A stretch of DNA of 64,000 nt from Chryseobacterium jejuense (GCF_900100075.1 NZ_FNEG01000001.1:310001-374000), one strand, 5' to 3'; shown: positions 46,401-54,707, counted from the stretch's first letter. Translations and numbers: made by a program. Notes: generated by a model from the sequence alone, not told the origin.

Positions 46401-46606
46401 CGAATCCATTTACAGATGTGTTGAATATTTCCGACGCTTCTAAAGTAAAATCAGTATCTATTGTTGATGCTTCCGGAAGATTGGTGAAAACTATCGAAAA
46501 TCCTTCTTCTGAACTTCATTTGGCAGACCTGAAACAAGGGATGTATTTAGTTGTATTACATATGAAAGACGGATCAAAACAAGTGGTTAAATCAATTAAG
46601 AGATAA
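43424..46606 (+). CDS. T9SS-secreted modular protein with fibronectin type III domains
   Basis: 1060 residues. Signal peptide MKRILLSCLAFLSMGAYAQ. The N-terminal 240 residues form a beta domain with TACYVSANGYITFG-like sequence. At least three fibronectin type III units follow (near 265-360, 370-460 and 725-815), each with SWTAP and YYYWVRSNCNGTD- or YYLWVRSACGATD-type ends; between and after them are MAM/jelly-roll-like segments (LDFDNVT...IYIDDVNI; NFDSTPVDGLPPCWTS). Residues about 985-1060 are a T9SS type A sorting domain (IKAYPNPFTDVLNIS ... KQVVKSIKR). Probably a surface adhesin or part of one; no catalytic motif seen. The paralogue-like gene at 46948 shares the last 75 residues closely. 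Confidence 0.92.
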   Translation: MKRILLSCLAFLSMGAYAQTNIASYAFSKSTGVAYVPITGGTKLFPTAASTTSTYDNEVSAAISLSSPFNFGGVAMTTCYVSANGYITFGVAPSGSNYTPLSSVGSTTGAIAAFGQDGGFSASEPLPPGNHEVRYEDLGTEFVVQWQDHANYSNRSTERLNFQIRLVYATGEIKIVYGDCTDPGTSSSNSPQVGIRGNSNAFATNVSALTIGNVPTGSTCDWSKAVTANANNSTMTFSSGTNASIKIPAGLQYSWTPGTLLPVRTFAATTAVTNNGATLSWTAPSGATSYNVQYRIPGSCDWTNYSGNPVSAGTATLTGLAANTSYQVQVQALNGAGQAMYSHIPNLAGTGNGYTTTGSFTTALTCSSTITGLASSAITPDTSTISWTAPAAPPGSGYEYYYSTSSTAPAITASPSGSAGAGVTTANISGLTPSTQYYYWVRSNCNGTDKGAWSSSANFTTLGLCPTVTAPASNASGVSTTPTITWSVINGATGYKLKIGTTSGGNDVLDTDITGGANNSYTLATSLSNSSTYYYSVTGYTATTTGPATACTVRTFQTICTSTNLPYTLDFDNVTTPALPICTSVINSGSGNTWKTASASGGFTGKVLNYSYSSTSAANTWFFTQGLNLTAGVSYRIKYKYANSSGVVYAEKVKVAYGSSATAVGMANTIADHSNITTLGVPTATFTDFTPAASGVYYFGFQAYSAADMNQIYIDDVNIDITPTCFEPSGVAVSAITANGANVSWTAPSLVPGSGYEYYYSTSSLAPTAATAVSGTSTSTSASLSNLLPGTTYYLWVRSACGATDKSVWTPVTVFITNCVPVQTYSQNFDSTPVDGLPPCWTSIGSNLGYAKVIGYTGTIASGPNALYIYTSGSSTGMVSTPDLVGLDSNNAMISFKGRANSYVNGTVQIGYLADPANTSSFVVLGTYTATSTSVLNNYSLDITGVPAGVTKLVFKHTGSEAYSLLIDDFVYQLGNLSTSEATVAKNEIKAYPNPFTDVLNISDASKVKSVSIVDASGRLVKTIENPSSELHLADLKQGMYLVVLHMKDGSKQVVKSIKR

Positions 46607-46630
46607 AGCCAATTAATATAATAATTTAAA

Positions 46631-46659
46631 GCAGTAACTTAATAGTTGCTGCTTTTTTA
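46631..46659 (+). terminator. intrinsic terminator after the first T9SS gene
   Basis: GCAGTAACT / AGTTGCTGC stem with loop TAAT (one wobble), then TTTTTTA. Confidence 0.75.
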
Positions 46660-46818
46660 TATTGTTTATTCTACCATTGTAGCCAGGTATATTCTTCTGA
46701 ACTTAATGGACGAATGTAATAGGATATTATGGGATGATAGAGCTTTGAAAAAAAGAATGTATTTCGTCATAGCAAATATTAAAGAAGAATCAGAATAAAT
46801 AACTGATTTAATTAATGA

Positions 46819-46876
46819 ATAAAACCAATTAATATAATAATTTAAAGCAGTGTCTCAATAGTTGATTCTTTTTTTT
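46819..46876 (+). repeat. second copy of the first T9SS gene's 3' end and terminator region
   Basis: About 58 bases matching 46603-46659 (shared block CCAATTAATATAATAATTTA, then AAGCAGT, then AATAGTTG and a T run). The right arm of the hairpin is eroded (GATTC for CTGC). Between the copies there is no convincing gene. Confidence 0.7.
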
Positions 46877-46947
46877 AATATTTTTTTAATGTTGTATTAA
46901 AATTATTGTTAATTTGGCAAATGTATTAACGCCTTAAAAAAAATTAT

Positions 46948-48918
46948 ATGAAGAAAATCTTACTCTTGTGCTTACTGATGGTAAGTATGTTTTTAAGTGC
47001 TCAAATTACCCTTGGTGAAGGAAGTACTTTGGTTGGAAAAGTTCCGGTTGACAATTATTGGGAATATTCCTATTCCCAACAAATATTTACAAAACAGGAG
47101 ATCAATGCTAATGCTGCAGGAAACATTACAGGTCTTAAATTTTATCTGGATCCTGCAGGAGATATAACAAACTCATCAGACTGGGTTGTTTATCTGGGGC
47201 ATACCTCTAAAACTGAATTTGCATCTGATACTGATTGGGTTCCTGCCTCGGATCTTACAGAAGTATATGCCGGTACAGTTAGTAATGTAAATGGAATGGT
47301 GGAACTTACTTTTACAACCCCTTTTCCTTATAATAATACACAGAATCTAGTGATTGCAGTTGATGAAAATAATCCTGAGTATGATGATTATTATGGCGGA
47401 GTGTTTTATGTACATCACCTTAATAATGTATCTGCAAGCTCTATTGGTAGTATAAGCAGCTCTTCAGATATTGATCCTTCAGACCCTGGGTATGGTAGTA
47501 TATTTGATTATAGATCTGTTGTTAGTTTTATGGGTTTAACGGTTAATACATTACCTGCCTGTACTTCTTTACTGTCACCAGCAAATAATGCTGTTATGGT
47601 ACCCGTATCTTCTGCTATGAGCTGGTATCCGTCGCCTGGTGCTACAAGTTATAAAATATCTATAGGAACTACGCCTGGTGGCTCTAATATCGTAAATCAG
47701 CAAACGGTAGCTACAACGAGTTTTACTCCTTCATCCCCTCTTTCTTTAGATACTACTTATTATGTGAAAATTATATCAGTAGGAGCGGGAGGAGAGTCTT
47801 TAGGCTGTTCTGAAACGAAATTCACAACAACACTCTCTGCTCCTTTGAATGATGAATGTACCACAGCCATTGCATTAACGGTAAATTCTGATATGAATTG
47901 TGGCACTAAAACATTCGGACATACTTTTGGAGCTACTGATTCCGGTGTATCTGTTGATCCTTGTTATGGGGAAGCAGATGATGATGTATGGTATAAATTT
48001 ACTGCAACTTCAGCGTCTCATGTAGTTTCATTGAGTAATATGGTTTCTATTGGATCAGAGGAGAGCTATTCACTGATGTTTCAGGTTTTAAATGGTGATT
48101 GCAGCAACCTGGCAAATGTTGAGTGTTCAGATTATGATGAGGTTAAAATCATTTCTGGTCTTACGGTAGGGGAAACTTATTATATAAGAGTGTTTGCCGA
48201 TGGAGGAGCGGGTGAGGCTCAAAGCTTTGATATTTGTATAGGAACAGTTCCGCCACCACCAGTAAACGATGATTGCTCAGGAGCGTTAGTTGCTTCTACA
48301 TTTCCTTATGCATATACACAATCTGATGCAGGAGGAGCTACTAATAATAGCGGATTTATTTCAATCTGCTCCAATAGTATGAATGATGGAACATGGTTTA
48401 AATTCACAGGAGACGGTACTGTTCATAATATTAAAGTATCAATGCCTGCAGGAAGCAATTTTAATCCTCAGATTGGAGTGTTTAGTGGTACTTGTGATAA
48501 TTTAGTATGTGAAAGTACTATTGATAATAATGGTCAGGGTGGTACAGAAGAAATCTCAGTACCAACTGTTGTAGGAACTACATATTATGTAAATGTCGGG
48601 CATTATAGCGGTTTCACAGATGATTTCGAGGGAGCATTTACGATTACCATTAATAAAGCAACTCTTGGAACTTCAGAAGTATCTAAAGCTAAAAACGAAA
48701 TTAGGATATATCCAAACCCATTTGCTGATGTACTGAACATTGCAAAAGCAGATCAGGTGAAATCAGTCTCTGTTATGGATGTTTCAGGCAGATTGGTAAA
48801 AACTATTGAAAGCCCTTCATCTGTTCTTCATTTAGGTGATTTGAAGCAGGGTCTATATGTATTGGTTTTAAATATGAAAGACGGAACAAAACAAACAGTG
48901 AAAGCTATTAAGAAATAA
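46948..48918 (+). CDS. T9SS-secreted modular protein
   Basis: 656 residues. Signal peptide MKKILLLCLLMVSMFLSAQ. An N-terminal beta-sandwich (about 20-205) is followed by a fibronectin-like unit (SWYPSPGATSYKISIGTT, about 215-300), two repeats of a PPC-like domain each opening NDECTTAI or NDDCSGAL and containing DDVWYKF or DGTWFKF (about 305-430 and 435-570), and a T9SS type A sorting domain (IRIYPNPFADVLNI ... KQTVKAIKK, about 580-656). Exported to the cell surface or medium; no enzyme motif seen. Neighbour of another T9SS substrate with a near-identical sorting tail. Confidence 0.92.
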   Translation: MKKILLLCLLMVSMFLSAQITLGEGSTLVGKVPVDNYWEYSYSQQIFTKQEINANAAGNITGLKFYLDPAGDITNSSDWVVYLGHTSKTEFASDTDWVPASDLTEVYAGTVSNVNGMVELTFTTPFPYNNTQNLVIAVDENNPEYDDYYGGVFYVHHLNNVSASSIGSISSSSDIDPSDPGYGSIFDYRSVVSFMGLTVNTLPACTSLLSPANNAVMVPVSSAMSWYPSPGATSYKISIGTTPGGSNIVNQQTVATTSFTPSSPLSLDTTYYVKIISVGAGGESLGCSETKFTTTLSAPLNDECTTAIALTVNSDMNCGTKTFGHTFGATDSGVSVDPCYGEADDDVWYKFTATSASHVVSLSNMVSIGSEESYSLMFQVLNGDCSNLANVECSDYDEVKIISGLTVGETYYIRVFADGGAGEAQSFDICIGTVPPPPVNDDCSGALVASTFPYAYTQSDAGGATNNSGFISICSNSMNDGTWFKFTGDGTVHNIKVSMPAGSNFNPQIGVFSGTCDNLVCESTIDNNGQGGTEEISVPTVVGTTYYVNVGHYSGFTDDFEGAFTITINKATLGTSEVSKAKNEIRIYPNPFADVLNIAKADQVKSVSVMDVSGRLVKTIESPSSVLHLGDLKQGLYVLVLNMKDGTKQTVKAIKK

Positions 48919-48940
48919 TTAATTAATCTATTTATACAGG

Positions 48941-48969
48941 AAGGCGGATCATTAGATCCGCCTTTTTTT
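48941..48969 (+). terminator. intrinsic terminator after the second T9SS gene
   Basis: AGGCGGATC / GATCCGCCT stem with loop ATTA and T7. From here to 49168 I see no feature. Confidence 0.88.
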
Positions 48970-49168
48970 ATCCTTAATATTTGATTTATATGATTAGATA
49001 TGGTTGTTTTAATTATAAAAAGCTATGTTTTAGCCTAGAGAATGACTTTATATTTTATTTGAACTTTAAGGTAAATGAGTAAAACAATAAATAAATGAAT
49101 TGGGAGATTAAATTAATTGATTTTCAGTGTTTTAATTAAATTATCGTTAACTTGTTAATTTAAAAATA

Positions 49169-49202
49169 AAAAGATGAGCGAATATTTCGCTCATCTTTTT
49201 AT
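49169..49202 (-). terminator. intrinsic terminator after the small membrane protein gene
   Basis: AAGATGAGCGAA / TTCGCTCATCTT stem with T-rich tails on both strands. Confidence 0.8.
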
Positions 49203-49244
49203 TTTTAAATGATCTGTCACTCATCACTCATTATCTATTGCTTA

Positions 49245-49403
49245 TTATTTGTCCGGCACTGGCTGTATATCTCCCGTATTCATTAGGTCGAAAACAGTTG
49301 GGAAGAACATTACAAGAATAAAGTAAATAATAATCATCAGCACGATTAATGCAAAAAGAATAATTACTAAACTATTCGGCTTGTTTTTCTTTGTTGGTTC
49401 CAT
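49245..49403 (-). CDS. 52-residue single-pass membrane protein
   Basis: Starts MEPTKKNKPNSLVIILFALI and ends in DIQPVPDK. A Lys-rich cytoplasmic start, one long hydrophobic helix (about 12-36) and a short polar tail. The frame is intact, it lies between a terminator and the K+ channel gene (44 bases upstream, same strand), and the charge pattern fits a real small protein. Unrecognised; possibly an accessory peptide of the channel, which is only an inference from position. Confidence 0.6.
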   Translation of the reverse strand: MEPTKKNKPNSLVIILFALIVLMIIIYFILVMFFPTVFDLMNTGDIQPVPDK

Positions 49404-49446
49404 GACATTGTGGTATTTGGTGAATAGATTAAACTAATACCAAATA

Positions 49447-50274
49447 TTAAGCTAATTTCTTGCCACATTGTTTGCAGTACCTTGCATCATCATCAATATC
49501 CTCATTGCCGCAACGGTCACATATCTTTTCCAGATTTTGTCTTTTATTTCGCATCTCTGCCGTTACAATCCCTGTAGGAACAGCTATAATAGAATAACCG
49601 GCAAGCATCAGGATAACAGCGAAAAACTTCCCCATAGGAGTAATAGGAGAGACATCTCCATATCCTACGGTAGTTACTGTTACTACAGCCCAATAAATAG
49701 CCTGTGGAATCGTTTCAAATCCCTGTCGGCCACCTTCCACCATAAACATAAGGGAGCCTACAATCACTGAAAAGATAATCAGGAAAAGAAGAAATATATA
49801 AATTTTTCTTGAACTGTTTTTTAAAGCTCTTACAATAAGATAACCGTCATTCATGAAATCCAGTAAATTGAAAATCCTGAAAACTCTCAGCATTCTCAAC
49901 ATTCTGAAGATCAGAAAATATTTGGTGATAGGAAAGAAAAAGCTAAGAAAGAAAGGGGCTAGAGCAAGAAAATCTATAATCCCCATAAAACTGAAGAGAT
50001 AATGCTTTTTGTTTTTTACCACAGCAATTCGCATGGAATATTCTATCGTAAAAAAAATAGAGATAATCCATTCAAGAATAAGGAAGGTGTAATGAAATTT
50101 TTTGTCAAGCTGAGGTACACTTTCCATCATAATAATGGCTGTACTCGCAAGAATTAAGGAGAGTAAAATGATGTCGAACAATTTTCCGAGCCTCGTATCG
50201 GAGCGATAAATTATTCGGTAAAGGTACCTTTTCCAAAGCTTGTCTTCAGGAACAAGATTGTGCTCTCTCTCCAT
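49447..50274 (-). CDS. voltage-gated-type K+ channel with C-terminal zinc ribbon
   Basis: 275 residues, six transmembrane helices. S4 carries regularly spaced arginines (RMLRMLRVFRIFNLL), and the pore has the selectivity filter TVTTVGYGDVSP, so it is a tetrameric K+ channel subunit of the Kv/ion_trans class in the inner membrane. The last 30 residues are an added zinc ribbon, CDRCGNEDIDDDARYCKQCG, with two CxxC knuckles, presumably cytoplasmic. That fusion could serve assembly or metal/redox gating. Preceded by Nif3 on the other strand. Confidence 0.92.
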   Translation of the reverse strand: MEREHNLVPEDKLWKRYLYRIIYRSDTRLGKLFDIILLSLILASTAIIMMESVPQLDKKFHYTFLILEWIISIFFTIEYSMRIAVVKNKKHYLFSFMGIIDFLALAPFFLSFFFPITKYFLIFRMLRMLRVFRIFNLLDFMNDGYLIVRALKNSSRKIYIFLLFLIIFSVIVGSLMFMVEGGRQGFETIPQAIYWAVVTVTTVGYGDVSPITPMGKFFAVILMLAGYSIIAVPTGIVTAEMRNKRQNLEKICDRCGNEDIDDDARYCKQCGKKLA

Positions 50275-50335
50275 TTTGAATGTTTTTTAAAATTAACAAA
50301 TTATCGTTATTTTCGTAGCAAACATACAGAATAAA

Positions 50336-51433
50336 ATGACAATAAGAAAAGTAATTTCAGAAATAGATAAACGCATTCCTTTACAACAGGCAGAAGGCTT
50401 TGATAACGTAGGTCTCCTATGCGGAGTTCCCGATCGTAATGTATCCGGAATTTTAGTTTGCCATGATGCATTAGAAAATGTTGTGGATGAGGCTATTGAG
50501 AAAAACTGTAACCTGATCGTATGTTTTCATCCTATTATTTTCTCAGGACTAAAGTCTTTAACAGGGAAAAATTATGTAGAAAGAGCCGTTTTAAAAGCGA
50601 TTGAAAATAAAATTGCTATTTATGCCATTCATACAGCTTTTGATAATGATTTCTTTGGGGTAAATCATGGAATTTGCAGCCAGTTGGGATTAAAGAATAT
50701 GAAAATTCTTCAGCCCAAAGAAAATAATTTAAAACAGCTAACGGTTTTTGTTCCTAAAGAGTATTCTGAAAAAGTAAAAGAAGCCCTATTTTCAGCAGGA
50801 GCCGGAAGCATAGGGTTTTATGATGAATGTAGCTTTACCATTAATGGAAACGGAACATTCAGACCTATTGAAGGTTCTAAGCCGTTTTCCGGGCAGCAAA
50901 ACATTCGGGAGAATGCTGATGAAGATATGATTTCCGTTATTTTTGAAGAATTTAAGCAGGGACAAATCGTGGGAGCTATGAAAGCGGCACATCCATATGA
51001 AGAAGTTGCCCACCAGATATACAGTTTAGATAATAAAAACCATCATGTGGGTTTAGGAATGTATGGTGAGTTGGAAGAAGAAATGGATGAAAAGGATTTC
51101 TTAGGATTTGTAAAAGAAAAATTTGGTCTTGAAGTCATTAAACATTCTGCTTTTAATAACAAAAAGATTAAAAGAGTAGGAGTGCTTGGAGGTTCCGGAG
51201 CCAGTGGAATACGCGCTGCAGTTTCCAGAAAATGTGATGCTTACCTTACCGGAGATCTTAAATATCACGACTATTTTTTAGCAGAGTCTAAAATGTTGAT
51301 CTGTGATATAGGACATTATGAATCAGAACAATTTGTCACTCAACAATTATTTGAAATTTTATCACAAAAATTTAGTACATTTGCAATTTCAAAATCTATT
51401 GAAAAAACAAACCCAGTAAATTATTTCATTTAA
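50336..51433 (+). CDS. Nif3-like dinuclear metal-centre protein (YbgI/DUF34)
   Basis: 365 residues, the long form with a central inserted PII/CutA-like domain (about 125-230). Metal-binding motifs: VCFHPIIFSGLK, YAIHTAFDNDFFGVNHG and the C-terminal DIGHYESEQFV. Members form toroidal hexamers with two metals per site; the biochemical role is not settled (a GTP cyclohydrolase-like or metal-handling activity has been proposed). The coiled-coil gene starts two bases after its stop, a pairing conserved in Bacteroidota. Confidence 0.93.
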   Translation: MTIRKVISEIDKRIPLQQAEGFDNVGLLCGVPDRNVSGILVCHDALENVVDEAIEKNCNLIVCFHPIIFSGLKSLTGKNYVERAVLKAIENKIAIYAIHTAFDNDFFGVNHGICSQLGLKNMKILQPKENNLKQLTVFVPKEYSEKVKEALFSAGAGSIGFYDECSFTINGNGTFRPIEGSKPFSGQQNIRENADEDMISVIFEEFKQGQIVGAMKAAHPYEEVAHQIYSLDNKNHHVGLGMYGELEEEMDEKDFLGFVKEKFGLEVIKHSAFNNKKIKRVGVLGGSGASGIRAAVSRKCDAYLTGDLKYHDYFLAESKMLICDIGHYESEQFVTQQLFEILSQKFSTFAISKSIEKTNPVNYFI

Positions 51434-51435
51434 AT

Positions 51436-52212
51436 ATGGCAAAAACCAACGATATTTCAGTTGAAGAAAAATTAAGAGCTTTATACGATTTACAGATCAT
51501 TGATTCAAGATTGGATGAAATCCGAAATACTAGAGGAGAATTGCCAATTGAAGTTGAAGATCTTGAAATCGAGATTGAAGGTCTTGAAAAGAGAGCTGAA
51601 AAATTTCATGCAGACATTAAAGATCAGGACGATCAGATCAAAACAAAGCATGAAGTGATTAACCATGCAAAAACTTTAATTGAGAAATACAAATCTCAGC
51701 AGGATAATGTAAGAAACAATAAAGAGTTTGAAGCATTAGGAAAAGAAATGGAATTCCAGGATCTGGAAATTCAACTTGCTGAAAAAAGAATTAAAGAATT
51801 CGGAGCTAAAATTGCTCACAAAAACGAAACTTTAAGCGAGTTGAATGGTAAGATCAACGATTTGAAAAACCACTTGAAATTCAAGAAAGAAGAATTAGAA
51901 GGTCTTATTTCTGAAACTCAAAAAGAAGAAGAATATCTTATTGAGCAATCTAAAGAATATGCAGGTAAAATCGATGAGAGATTATTAGCTTCTTACAACA
52001 GAATCAGAACAAACTCTATCAACGGTCTTGCGGTAGTAGGATTAGAGAGAGGAGCTCCAAAAGGATCTTTCTTCACTATTCCACCACAAAAACAAATGGA
52101 AATTGCTCAGAGAAAGAAAATCATCATTGATGAGCACTCTGGAAAAATCCTTGTTGACGATGAGTTGGTAATAGAAGAAAACGAAAGAATGAAATCTGTA
52201 ATTAAATTCTAA
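51436..52212 (+). CDS. coiled-coil protein of the C4 zinc-ribbon (zf-RING_7) family, zinc ligands lost
   Basis: 258 residues. Residues about 10-190 form a long antiparallel coiled coil rich in Glu/Lys (EKLRALYDLQIIDSRLDEI at the start). The C-terminal part keeps the framework of the family's zinc ribbon (ERGAPKGSFFTIPPQKQ and IIIDEHSGKILVDDEL) but all four cysteines are replaced: the usual GACxGC-type knuckle is GAPKGS and the CEHCG knuckle is DEHSG. There is no Cys in the whole protein. Function of the family is unclear (RNA or protein binding suggested). Same transcript as nif3. Confidence 0.88.
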   Translation: MAKTNDISVEEKLRALYDLQIIDSRLDEIRNTRGELPIEVEDLEIEIEGLEKRAEKFHADIKDQDDQIKTKHEVINHAKTLIEKYKSQQDNVRNNKEFEALGKEMEFQDLEIQLAEKRIKEFGAKIAHKNETLSELNGKINDLKNHLKFKKEELEGLISETQKEEEYLIEQSKEYAGKIDERLLASYNRIRTNSINGLAVVGLERGAPKGSFFTIPPQKQMEIAQRKKIIIDEHSGKILVDDELVIEENERMKSVIKF

Positions 52213-52232
52213 TTATTGATTTTCAACAATAC

Positions 52233-52265
52233 AAAAGCTGTTTCATTTTGAGACAGCTTTTTTTG
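52233..52265 (+). terminator. intrinsic terminator after the nif3 unit
   Basis: AAAGCTGTTTC / AGACAGCTTT stem (one mismatch) and T7. Confidence 0.8.
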
Positions 52266-52322
52266 TTTAAACATGAATTACACCAATACCTTCACAAATA
52301 ACACTAATCATTTATCAGTCTT

Positions 52323-52392
52323 TTTGTCATTCCGTAGGAATCTCACCATAGCACATTAAAAAATATAATGCTAGACTCTATGGAATGACAAA
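52323..52392. repeat. palindromic interspersed repeat, TTTGTCATTC family (70 bp)
   Basis: Exact inverted ends TTTGTCATTC (52323-52332) and GAATGACAAA (52383-52392), inner words GTAGGAATCT and AGACTCTATG. Same ends as 15903-15977. Between convergent genes. Confidence 0.75.
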
Positions 52393-52446
52393 GGTTGTAT
52401 TAAAAAAAAATCTGCGCCATCTACATGATCTGTGAGAGAATAAAAA

Positions 52447-52515
52447 TTCAATAGAAACGGGCTTTAGCCCGTTTAAAAAAATAACAAAATCCATTGGCTT
52501 TAGCCAAAACCTAAT
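52447..52515. repeat. double-hairpin GGCTTTAGCC repeat, copy 2
   Basis: Hairpin 1 AAACGGGCTTTAGCCCGTTT is a perfect palindrome, then an A-rich linker, hairpin 2 TTGGCTTTAGCCAA and AAACCTAAT. Between convergent genes. Confidence 0.85.
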
Positions 52516-52524
52516 TAAACACCA

Positions 52525-52560
52525 TAAAAAAACCGCTTCAAACGAAGCGGTTGTATTTTT
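52525..52560. terminator. terminator of the acyl-CoA ligase gene
   Basis: AACCGCTT (52531-52538) / AAGCGGTT (52545-52552), T/A runs on both sides. Confidence 0.8.
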
Positions 52561-54339
52561 TTAAACTTGGTGATCATACATCTTATTGTACAGAGCCATA
52601 AACTTCTCTTTTACTGCCTTTCTCTTCAGTTTCAGGGTAGGAGTAAGAAGTCCGGATTCAATGCTCCAAACCTCAGGAGTTAGCTCAATTTTCTTAATTT
52701 TCTCCCAGTTTCCAAGGTGTTCATTAATTCCATCAATTTCTTTTTCTATTCTCTGTTTCAGTTCTGTACTTTTTGCAATCTCTTCAGGAGTAGAACCAAT
52801 ACTGAGATTGTTTCTCATCGCCCAGTTTTTTGCAAATTCAAAATCAGGTTGTACCAAAGCACATGGCATTTTTTCGCCATCACCTACCACCATAATCTGT
52901 TCAATGAATTTTGAGGCTTTAGCCAGGTTTTCAATAGTTTGAGGGGCAATATATTTTCCGCCGGATGTTTTGAACATTTCTTTCTTACGATCAGTAATCT
53001 GTAAGAATCCATCATTATCAATGTGGCCAATATCTCCTGTTTTAAAGAATCCATCTTCGGTAAATGCTTCTTTAGTCATTTCTTCATTCTGGAAGTAACC
53101 TTTAAAGACAGAAGGTCCTTTTACTGTAATTTCACCGTCTTCCTGAATCTTTACCTGTAGGTTATCCAAAGGAACTCCCACAGTTCCTACTCTCATTTTT
53201 TCAAAACTATTTACAGAAATTACAGGTGATGTTTCTGTTAATCCATATCCTTCTAAAATAGGAATTCCTGCATTCTGGAACATTAAATTCAGTCTTGTAG
53301 ATAAGGCTGCGGATCCGGAAACTAATGTAACGATTTCACCTCCTAAACCTTCTCTCCATTTCGAGAATACCAGTTTATCAGCAATAAGTTCCTGGATGCC
53401 TGATGGCCTGGAAACAGATTTCTTTTTGGTAATTAAATTTAAAGCCCAGAAGAAGATTTTCGATTTTAAACCTCCGGCAGAAGAACCGGTATTGTAGATT
53501 TTATCATATACTTTTTCTACCAGTCTTGGGACTACGGTCATATAATGAGGCTTTACTTCTTTTACGTTTTCACCCATTTTTTCGATACTTTCAGCGAAGT
53601 AAAGAGAAAAACCGTTGTATTGGTAAAGATAAAAAAGCATTCTTTCAAAAATATGGCAGATAGGAAGAAAGCTTAATGCTCTTGTTTCCTTATAATCCAG
53701 ACTTTTTTTCTTAGGAATTCTTGGAATAGATCCTAATACATTGGAAACAATATTATTATGAGTAAGCATTACTCCTTTAGGTCTTCCTGTAGTTCCAGAC
53801 GTATAAATAATAGTCGCTAAATCTTCCGTATTAATGGCGTTGGAAAGATCTTCCACCTCAATTTGAGTAGATTCATCCTCACCAAGATCCAGAATTTCAC
53901 TCCAGTTGGCAGCGCCGCTTATTTTATCAAAAGTAAAGATTCCCTGTAAGGTTGGGATGTTGTGCTTTACCTTCATTACCTTATTAAGAAGTTCTTTGTC
54001 AGAAACAAAGCAATATTGTATTTCAGCATTGTTGAAGATAAATTCATAATCCTCTGGTGAAATACTTGGATAAACCGGTACCGAAACAACACCAATCTGG
54101 GAGAGCCCAAAATCCATGATTGCCCATTCTGTACGGGAATTGGTAGTTATCAAAGCGATCTTATCACCCGGTTTTATACCTAGCTTCAGTAATCCTCTGG
54201 ATATCTTATTTCCCTCATTAATAAACTCCTGTGTAGAAGTTTTTTTCCATTCACCATTATACTTTGTTACAAACATATCCGTTTTAGGATATTTTGCTGA
54301 AGCGTAGTGCGGAATATCGAATAATCTCTTGATCGTCAT
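52561..54339 (-). CDS. long-chain fatty acid-CoA ligase (AMP-forming)
   Basis: 592 residues. Adenylate-forming enzyme: P-loop-like IIYTSGTTGRPKGVMLTHNN, the A5-type motif EGYGLTETSPVIS and the A8 hinge DIGHIDNDGFLQITDRKKE. Resembles the FadD15/long-chain AMP-dependent synthetase group, which activates fatty acids to acyl-CoA. Membrane-peripheral. Convergent with the nif3 unit; the acyl-CoA dehydrogenase 369 bases upstream is divergent, and both fit fatty-acid degradation. Confidence 0.94.
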   Translation of the reverse strand: MTIKRLFDIPHYASAKYPKTDMFVTKYNGEWKKTSTQEFINEGNKISRGLLKLGIKPGDKIALITTNSRTEWAIMDFGLSQIGVVSVPVYPSISPEDYEFIFNNAEIQYCFVSDKELLNKVMKVKHNIPTLQGIFTFDKISGAANWSEILDLGEDESTQIEVEDLSNAINTEDLATIIYTSGTTGRPKGVMLTHNNIVSNVLGSIPRIPKKKSLDYKETRALSFLPICHIFERMLFYLYQYNGFSLYFAESIEKMGENVKEVKPHYMTVVPRLVEKVYDKIYNTGSSAGGLKSKIFFWALNLITKKKSVSRPSGIQELIADKLVFSKWREGLGGEIVTLVSGSAALSTRLNLMFQNAGIPILEGYGLTETSPVISVNSFEKMRVGTVGVPLDNLQVKIQEDGEITVKGPSVFKGYFQNEEMTKEAFTEDGFFKTGDIGHIDNDGFLQITDRKKEMFKTSGGKYIAPQTIENLAKASKFIEQIMVVGDGEKMPCALVQPDFEFAKNWAMRNNLSIGSTPEEIAKSTELKQRIEKEIDGINEHLGNWEKIKKIELTPEVWSIESGLLTPTLKLKRKAVKEKFMALYNKMYDHQV

Positions 54340-54707
54340 GATTTTTTAAATAATTTATAAAGAAATCTAAATATAAGCATTTTTTTTAATTGTGTACATC
54401 TGAATCTGATAATTGGAAATAAGTTGAATGTTTACCATAACAAATTCTGTGCAAAAGTGCTTTGGAAGCCATAAAAGCGGATTGTCAAAATCTTACGATA
54501 GCAGAAAGATCTTTTCATCATTAATAGGTGTTATGAGTAACCTGACATCTATTTTATAACTCATCAATATCACAAAATCCCGAATCCAGAACCTTGCATC
54601 CATAATCTCTTCCATCTCCCTTTCCATCAGTCTTTTCCCTACTTTTAATTTATTTTTTCAGATTTGCTTAAAAAGTGTAAATTTACGGCTATCTAATTAT
54701 TTTTTTT
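54340..54707. other. 368-bp divergent spacer without a supported gene
   Basis: Between the acyl-CoA ligase and acyl-CoA dehydrogenase starts. Contains a TATATTTA word near 54370 (minus) and TAAATTTA near 54680 (plus) that may be weak -7 elements. The longest start-to-stop frame noticed, at 54428-54559 (43 residues), shows no coding character. Nothing else seen. Confidence 0.5.

Noticed and set aside
46706..46798. 30-residue frame between the two T9SS genes
   Set aside because: No start context, signal, membrane helix or conserved motif; likely chance in repeat debris.
54428..54559. 43-residue frame in the acyl-CoA ligase/dehydrogenase spacer
   Set aside because: Composition is that of the spacer and there is no sign of coding.
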